DNA of 34,913 bases from positions 1-34,913 of the forward strand of contig DASRIC010000086.1 in NCBI GenBank assembly GCA_035650215.1. Direction: 5' to 3'. This DNA is from JACVRW01 sp035650215 (GTDB lineage: Bacteria; Actinomycetota; Thermoleophilia; Solirubrobacterales; Thermoleophilaceae). Below the pieces are notes generated by a model. It was not told the DNA's origin. It was given only the letters and a program-made list of their open reading frames with translations, and made no database searches. Positions 31,632-34,913 of the stretch are shown here, piece by piece. The translations under genes were made by a program, and so were the position numbers. Position 1 is the first letter of the stretch; each line of letters opens with the position of its first letter.

Positions 31632-32167
31632 GTCCGCTGCTCAGCTGGCGCGGGCTCGACGAGTGGCGGGCCGAGAGCGCGCTCGTCGACCGCGATGAGC
31701 GCGGGCTGACGGCGCACGGGGTCCAGATCGGCGCCGGCTACCGGGTCGACTACCGGCTCCGCACCGACTCCGCCCTTGTCACCCGCTCGCTCGAGCTGTC
31801 GGCGCTCACGCCCGGCGGGCTGCGCCGGCTCCAGCTCGAGCGCCGTGAGGACGGGAGCTGGACGGCGGACGACCACGTGGTCGACGAGGTCGAGGGCGCG
31901 CTCGATTGCGACCTCGCCTTCTCGCCGCTGACGAACTTCATGCCGGCGGCTCGGCTGGGCGGGGAGCCGGCCGACCACGTGATGGCCTGGGTGTCAGTGC
32001 CGGACCTGGCGGTGCTGCGCTCGGAGCAGCGCTACGAGCCTGCGGGCGAGGGCCGCGTGCGCTACGTGGGCCTCGACCACGACTTCACCGCAGTGCTCGA
32101 GCTCGACGAGGCGGGCTTCGTGACCCGCTATCCGGGGCTGGCCGAGCGGGTGGCGCCTGAGACCTAG
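31628..32167 (+). CDS. Putative glycolipid-binding domain protein (DUF1089-like)
   Basis: A 179-residue protein matching the PA1994-like/putative glycolipid-binding family. Visible family features are the Trp in the first strand (LLSWRGLDEW), VDYRLRTDSALVTRSLEL, the acidic ALDCDLAFSPLTNFMPAARL segment, the PDLAVLRSEQRYEP strand, and the closing GFVTRYPGLAERV. The fold resembles LolA-type half-barrels, but the name rests on structure alone and function is unproven. The gene starts within the rny stop. Its TAG stop codon is the first three bases of the long inverted repeat that follows. Confidence 0.82.
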   Translation: MSPLLSWRGLDEWRAESALVDRDERGLTAHGVQIGAGYRVDYRLRTDSALVTRSLELSALTPGGLRRLQLERREDGSWTADDHVVDEVEGALDCDLAFSPLTNFMPAARLGGEPADHVMAWVSVPDLAVLRSEQRYEPAGEGRVRYVGLDHDFTAVLELDEAGFVTRYPGLAERVAPET

Positions 32168-32228
32168 TGGCCTGAGTCGTCACTCCGCGCGCACCTTCCG
32201 GAGGCCGGACCTCCGACTCAGGTCACTA
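32165..32228. terminator. Bidirectional terminator: 15-bp inverted repeat spanning both stop codons
   Basis: TAGTGGCCTGAGTCG at 32165-32179 and CGACTCAGGTCACTA at 32214-32228 are complementary at 14 of 15 positions. The outer three bases of each arm are the stop codons of the two convergent genes. The 34-base loop holds a further stem TCCGG-AGG-CCGGA (32197-32209). No T-tract on either side. Confidence 0.75.
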
Positions 32229-32570
32229 GAGCGAGGCCGCCAACCGCTTCGGCGCGGTCATGCGGTAGGCCTCGACCACAAGCCGCTCGACCTCGTCCCA
32301 GTCAACCTCCGGCACGTCGAGCCAGATCCCCGCCCAGCCGCGCCGTCCCAGGTACGCGGGCAGGAAGTATCGCTCTGGGTGAGCGCCGGCCAGCTCGGCC
32401 GCCACGCCCGCGGGCGCCTTGCAGTTGAGCGCGAGCCGGCCATCGCCGTGGTGATCCTCCAGCAGCCACGCGAAGCGCTTGCCGCGGACGGTGAAGCCCA
32501 CGTGCTGCTCGCCCTCGGCCACGACCTCGGGGAGGCCGGTGCAGAGCTCGATCACCCGCTCCCTGGGCAC
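32226..32570 (-). CDS. MmcQ/YjbR family protein
   Basis: A 114-residue protein of the MmcQ/YjbR family, a small CyaY-like fold described as DNA-binding in some members; its job is not clear. Family features are the opening helix with LCTGLPEVVAEGEQHVGFTVRGKRFAWL, the ALNCKAP strand, and the RYFLPAYLGRRGWAGIWLD segment followed by VDWDEVERLVVEAYR. GTG at 32570 is used; TAGCCT lies 6 bases upstream, fitting a leaderless start. Its stop forms one end of the long inverted repeat. It diverges from miaB with only 25 bases between starts. Confidence 0.88.
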   Translation of the reverse strand: MPRERVIELCTGLPEVVAEGEQHVGFTVRGKRFAWLLEDHHGDGRLALNCKAPAGVAAELAGAHPERYFLPAYLGRRGWAGIWLDVPEVDWDEVERLVVEAYRMTAPKRLAASL

Positions 32571-32576
32571 GAGCGA

Positions 32577-32586
32577 AGGCTATCCT
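32577..32586. promoter_or_regulatory. Overlapping divergent -10 elements of YjbR and miaB
   Basis: The ten bases AGGCTATCCT read TATCCT on the plus strand (32581-32586, 9 bases before the miaB GTG) and TAGCCT on the minus strand (32582-32577, 6 bases before the YjbR GTG). The two hexamers share the same TA step. Each -35 would fall within the opposite gene. Confidence 0.5.
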
Positions 32587-32595
32587 CGGCCGGGC

Positions 32596-33915
32596 GTGAA
32601 GAGCTATCACCTCACCACCTTCGGGTGCCAGATGAACGAGCACGACTCGGAGCGGATGAAGGGCATGCTCGAGTCGCTCGGCTACCGCGAGGCGCCCGCG
32701 CGCGACGGAGCCGACCTGATCCTCTTCAACACCTGCTCGATCCGGGAGAAGGCCGACAACCGGCTCGTCGGGCACCTCGGCGAGGCCAAGCGGCTGAAGG
32801 CCGAGCAGCCGGGCCGCGTGGTCGGGATCGGCGGCTGCTGGTCCCAGTCGATGAAGGAGCGGGTGTTCGAGATGTTCCCGTTCGTCGACGTCGCCTTCGG
32901 CCCCGGCCAGGTGCACAAGCTTGCCGAGTTCCTCACGAGCGACAGCCTCAGCGCGCAGGGCTTCTTCGAGTTCGAGGGCTTCACCGGCCACCTCCCGATG
33001 AAGCGCGAGCGCGAGCACCAGGCGTGGGTGCAGATCTCGGTGGGCTGCAACTGCGTCTGCTCGTACTGCATCGTGCCCTCCACCCGCGGCCGAGAGGTGT
33101 CGCGGCCCGCGGCGGAGATCCTGGCCGAGGTCGAGCGGGTGGCCGCCGAGGGGGTGAAGGAGGTCACGCTGCTCGGGCAGAACGTCTGCTCCTACGGGCG
33201 CGATCTCCCCAAGGGCGGCAAGACGACGTTTGCGGAGCTGCTGGCGCTGGTCGACGGCGTAGACGGGGTGGAGCGCATCCGCTACACGAGCCCGCATCCG
33301 AAGGACATCCGCGAGGACGTGATCGCCGCCCACGCCGAGCTCGCGAGCGTGTGCGAGCACATCCACCTGCCCCTCCAGTCAGGCTCGAGCCGGATCCTGA
33401 AGGCCATGCGCCGGACCTATGACCGCGGGCGCTACCTCGACCGGGTGGCGATGATCCGCGAGCTGGTGCCGGACTGCGCGCTCACCACCGACATCATCGT
33501 GGGCTTCCCGGGTGAGACCGAGGCGGACTTCGCCGGGACCCTCGAGGTCGTCGACCAGGTGGGCTACGACTCGGCCTTCACCTTCATCTACTCGCCGCGC
33601 CGCGAGACGGAGGCCGCCACGCTCGACGACCAGCTGCCGCACGAGGTCTCGCGCGAGCGCATGCAGCGCCTCGTGGACCTGGTGCAGCACCACGCGACCG
33701 AGCGCGCGCAGCGCTTCGTCGGCCGCACGATGGAGGTGCTGGTGGAGGGTCCGTCGCGCACCGATCCGTCCAAGCTGCGGGGGCGGATCCGCCACAACAA
33801 GACCGTGAACTTCACGGGCGCAGCAGCGCCCGGCGACCTGACCGACGTCGAGATCGCGGCCGCCACGAGCACCACGCTCGCGGGCGACGAGCGGCTGCTC
33901 GCGCGCGCGGGCTAG
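32596..33915 (+). CDS. miaB: tRNA (N6-isopentenyladenosine(37)-C2)-methylthiotransferase
   Basis: MiaB adds a methylthio group to i6A37 of tRNA using two iron-sulfur clusters and SAM. The 439-residue protein has the UPF0004 domain with Cys11 (FGCQMN), Cys47 (NTCSIR) and Cys81 (GGCW), the radical-SAM motif CNCVCSYC giving CxxxCxxC at 151, 155 and 158, and a C-terminal TRAM domain (about 375-435). An extra Cys153 lies within the radical-SAM motif, where relatives often have a basic residue. GTG at 32596 fits the family start and has TATCCT 9 bases upstream. Its stop shares CTAG with the convergent coiled-coil gene. Confidence 0.96.
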   Translation: MKSYHLTTFGCQMNEHDSERMKGMLESLGYREAPARDGADLILFNTCSIREKADNRLVGHLGEAKRLKAEQPGRVVGIGGCWSQSMKERVFEMFPFVDVAFGPGQVHKLAEFLTSDSLSAQGFFEFEGFTGHLPMKREREHQAWVQISVGCNCVCSYCIVPSTRGREVSRPAAEILAEVERVAAEGVKEVTLLGQNVCSYGRDLPKGGKTTFAELLALVDGVDGVERIRYTSPHPKDIREDVIAAHAELASVCEHIHLPLQSGSSRILKAMRRTYDRGRYLDRVAMIRELVPDCALTTDIIVGFPGETEADFAGTLEVVDQVGYDSAFTFIYSPRRETEAATLDDQLPHEVSRERMQRLVDLVQHHATERAQRFVGRTMEVLVEGPSRTDPSKLRGRIRHNKTVNFTGAAAPGDLTDVEIAAATSTTLAGDERLLARAG

Positions 33916-34913
33916 GCGCCGGCGTCGGCGGGCGAGAAGCTCGCTGCGATCTCGTTCAGGCGGTTCGCGGCCGTGCCCACGGCCTCGAACGCCTCGGTGG
34001 CGTTGGCGATCTTCCGCTGCACGTCCTCGAGCTGGCTCTCGAGCGCCTCGTTCCGCTCGCGGCCCGCCCGCAGCTCGGCGCCGAGGTCACGCTCGATGAG
34101 CGAGTGGAGCTCCGCCTGCCGCTCGCTCTCCTCGCGAAGCTCCGCCAGGGCGGCGCGTGCGTCCTCGGCGCGCCGGTCGGCGTCCGCCAACAGCTCGAGC
34201 TCGCCGCGCAGCTGCTCGATCTCGGCGAGGGCGTGGTCGCGCTCCGCCGCGGAGGCCGCCTTGGCCTCGTCGAGCGCCTCGGCGGCGGCGCGCCGGGCCT
34301 GCTCGGCGTCCCGAGCGGCGGTCGCGTGGGTCTCCCGCAGGCTCGCCTCAGCCTGCTCCAGCTCCGCAACCCGCGCGCTCTGGCTCGTGAGCCGTTCGCG
34401 CACCTCTCCGATGCTCTCGGCGTGCGCGGCGCGCTCGCGCTCGAGCTCATCCTGGTGGCTGTCGGCCGCGGCGGCGAGGGCCTGGTCGAGCTCCGCGGCC
34501 GAGGCCGCCCTGGCCTCGTCGAGCGCCGCCCGCCGGCTCGCCTCGAGCTCCTCGACGCGTGCGCTCTGACGCGCGAGCCGGTCCTCAAGCCCGCCGACCG
34601 TCTCGGCGTGCCTGACACGCTCCCGGTCGAGCTCCTCGCGGTGGTTGTCGGCGGCGCCGGCCAAGGCCTGGTCGAGCTCCGCGCGATGCATCGCACGCTC
34701 ACGGTCGAGCTCGTCGCGATGGGTGTCGGCCGCGGCGGCGAGGGCCTGGTCGAGCTCAGCCGCTGAGGCCGCCTTGGCGTCGTCAAGTGCATCTCCGGCG
34801 GCGCGGCGGGCCTCCTCGGCCTGCTCGAGTTTCTGTTCGAGGGCGGCCACCCGCTCGCTGTCGTCGGAGACCTCGTCGAGACGGGCCGCGAGCTCCTCCG
34901 CACGAGCCTGCTC
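33912..34913 (-). CDS. Long coiled-coil protein, 5'-truncated by window edge
   Basis: The frame is open from the right edge of the window to a stop at 33912, 333 residues without the real start. Almost all of it is Ala/Glu/Arg-rich heptad coiled coil. Three near-identical segments of the form ELDQAL-A-AADxHxxEL-RER-xH occur, two of them back to back with a 26-residue period, and a fourth decayed one follows. The final 40 residues (ATEAFEAVGTAANRLNEIAASF) are less regular. No membrane segment or enzyme motif is visible in the part present; I do not recognise the family. It could be a cytoskeletal or SMC-like scaffold, but composition alone cannot tell. Confidence 0.8.
   Translation of the reverse strand, partial: EQARAEELAARLDEVSDDSERVAALEQKLEQAEEARRAAGDALDDAKAASAAELDQALAAAADTHRDELDRERAMHRAELDQALAGAADNHREELDRERVRHAETVGGLEDRLARQSARVEELEASRRAALDEARAASAAELDQALAAAADSHQDELERERAAHAESIGEVRERLTSQSARVAELEQAEASLRETHATAARDAEQARRAAAEALDEAKAASAAERDHALAEIEQLRGELELLADADRRAEDARAALAELREESERQAELHSLIERDLGAELRAGRERNEALESQLEDVQRKIANATEAFEAVGTAANRLNEIAASFSPADAGA
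34449..34770 (-). repeat. Internal repeats in the coiled-coil gene
   Basis: The peptide AELDQAL-[AG]-AAD-x-H recurs three times, at about 34449-34505, 34640-34690 and 34717-34770, with similar DNA (for example GGCCTGGTCGAGCTC in each). The spacing is 26 residues between two of the copies and about 60 residues to the third. Confidence 0.65.

Noticed and set aside
1..34913. Defence system, prophage, integrated element, insertion sequence or CRISPR array.
   Set aside because: No integrase, transposase, cas, toxin-antitoxin or restriction genes, and no att-like direct repeats were seen; gene content is core housekeeping.

Overview
The window is a continuous stretch of very GC-rich bacterial chromosome, nearly all of it coding, with core housekeeping genes and little accessory DNA. 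The organism looks like an actinobacterium of the Thermoleophilia/Solirubrobacterales type. This is an inference from four things: high GC with many GTG and TTG starts; the order infB-ylxP-rbfA-nrnA-truB-ribF-rpsO; a DUF3052 protein and an F420-type (Ddn-like) oxidoreductase, both typical of actinobacteria; and RNase J together with RNase Y, whereas many other actinobacteria rely on RNase E/G plus J. A 16S or marker-gene placement would settle it.

Layout. (1) 1-5997 is a translation and ribosome-assembly operon on the plus strand: infB (5' end cut off by the window), ylxP/DUF503, rbfA, nrnA, truB, ribF, rpsO and a peroxiredoxin, many joined by 4-base stop/start overlaps. (2) 5966-7743 separates rpsO from pnp and holds a DsbA-like thiol protein, a convergent nitronate-monooxygenase-like flavoprotein, and a decayed EAL-domain pseudogene. 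(3) 7862-12073 is pnp, an M16 protease and dapB. (4) 12070-14669 (minus) is a PAS-PAS-GGDEF-EAL c-di-GMP enzyme with a DUF3052 gene upstream of it. (5) 14786-17677 is a small Pro-rich protein, dapA and rnj, ending in a GC-rich hairpin. (6) 17765-20668 (minus) is a response regulator, a sensor kinase and a membrane-anchored protein with a ten-residue repeat, apparently one operon. (7) 20727-25751 is ftsK, a RodZ-like gene, cinA and thpR. (8) 25760-27369 is a small set of accessory enzymes (Ddn-like, VOC, SnoaL-like) lying between cinA-thpR and recA. (9) 27490-33915 is recA, recX, a GST, rny, a glycolipid-binding-like gene, YjbR (minus) and miaB. (10) 33912 to the end is a partial coiled-coil protein on the minus strand.

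How they work together: the window gathers much of the RNA-turnover machinery (PNPase, RNase J, RNase Y, NrnA) with ribosome maturation (IF2, RbfA, TruB, S15, MiaB), lysine/DAP synthesis (DapA, DapB), and DNA repair/segregation (RecA, RecX, FtsK). c-di-GMP signalling is present as one intact enzyme and one relic.

No CRISPR array, insertion sequence, phage module, tRNA or rRNA was seen. I did not find a clear new multi-gene system. The best leads are regulatory: a recurring TANNNT hexamer 6-9 bases before starts that lack a Shine-Dalgarno sequence (leaderless promoters), two divergent -10 elements sharing one TA step between YjbR and miaB, a strong promoter about 260 bases before rny that implies a long structured leader, and the decapeptide-repeat protein tied to a two-component system.
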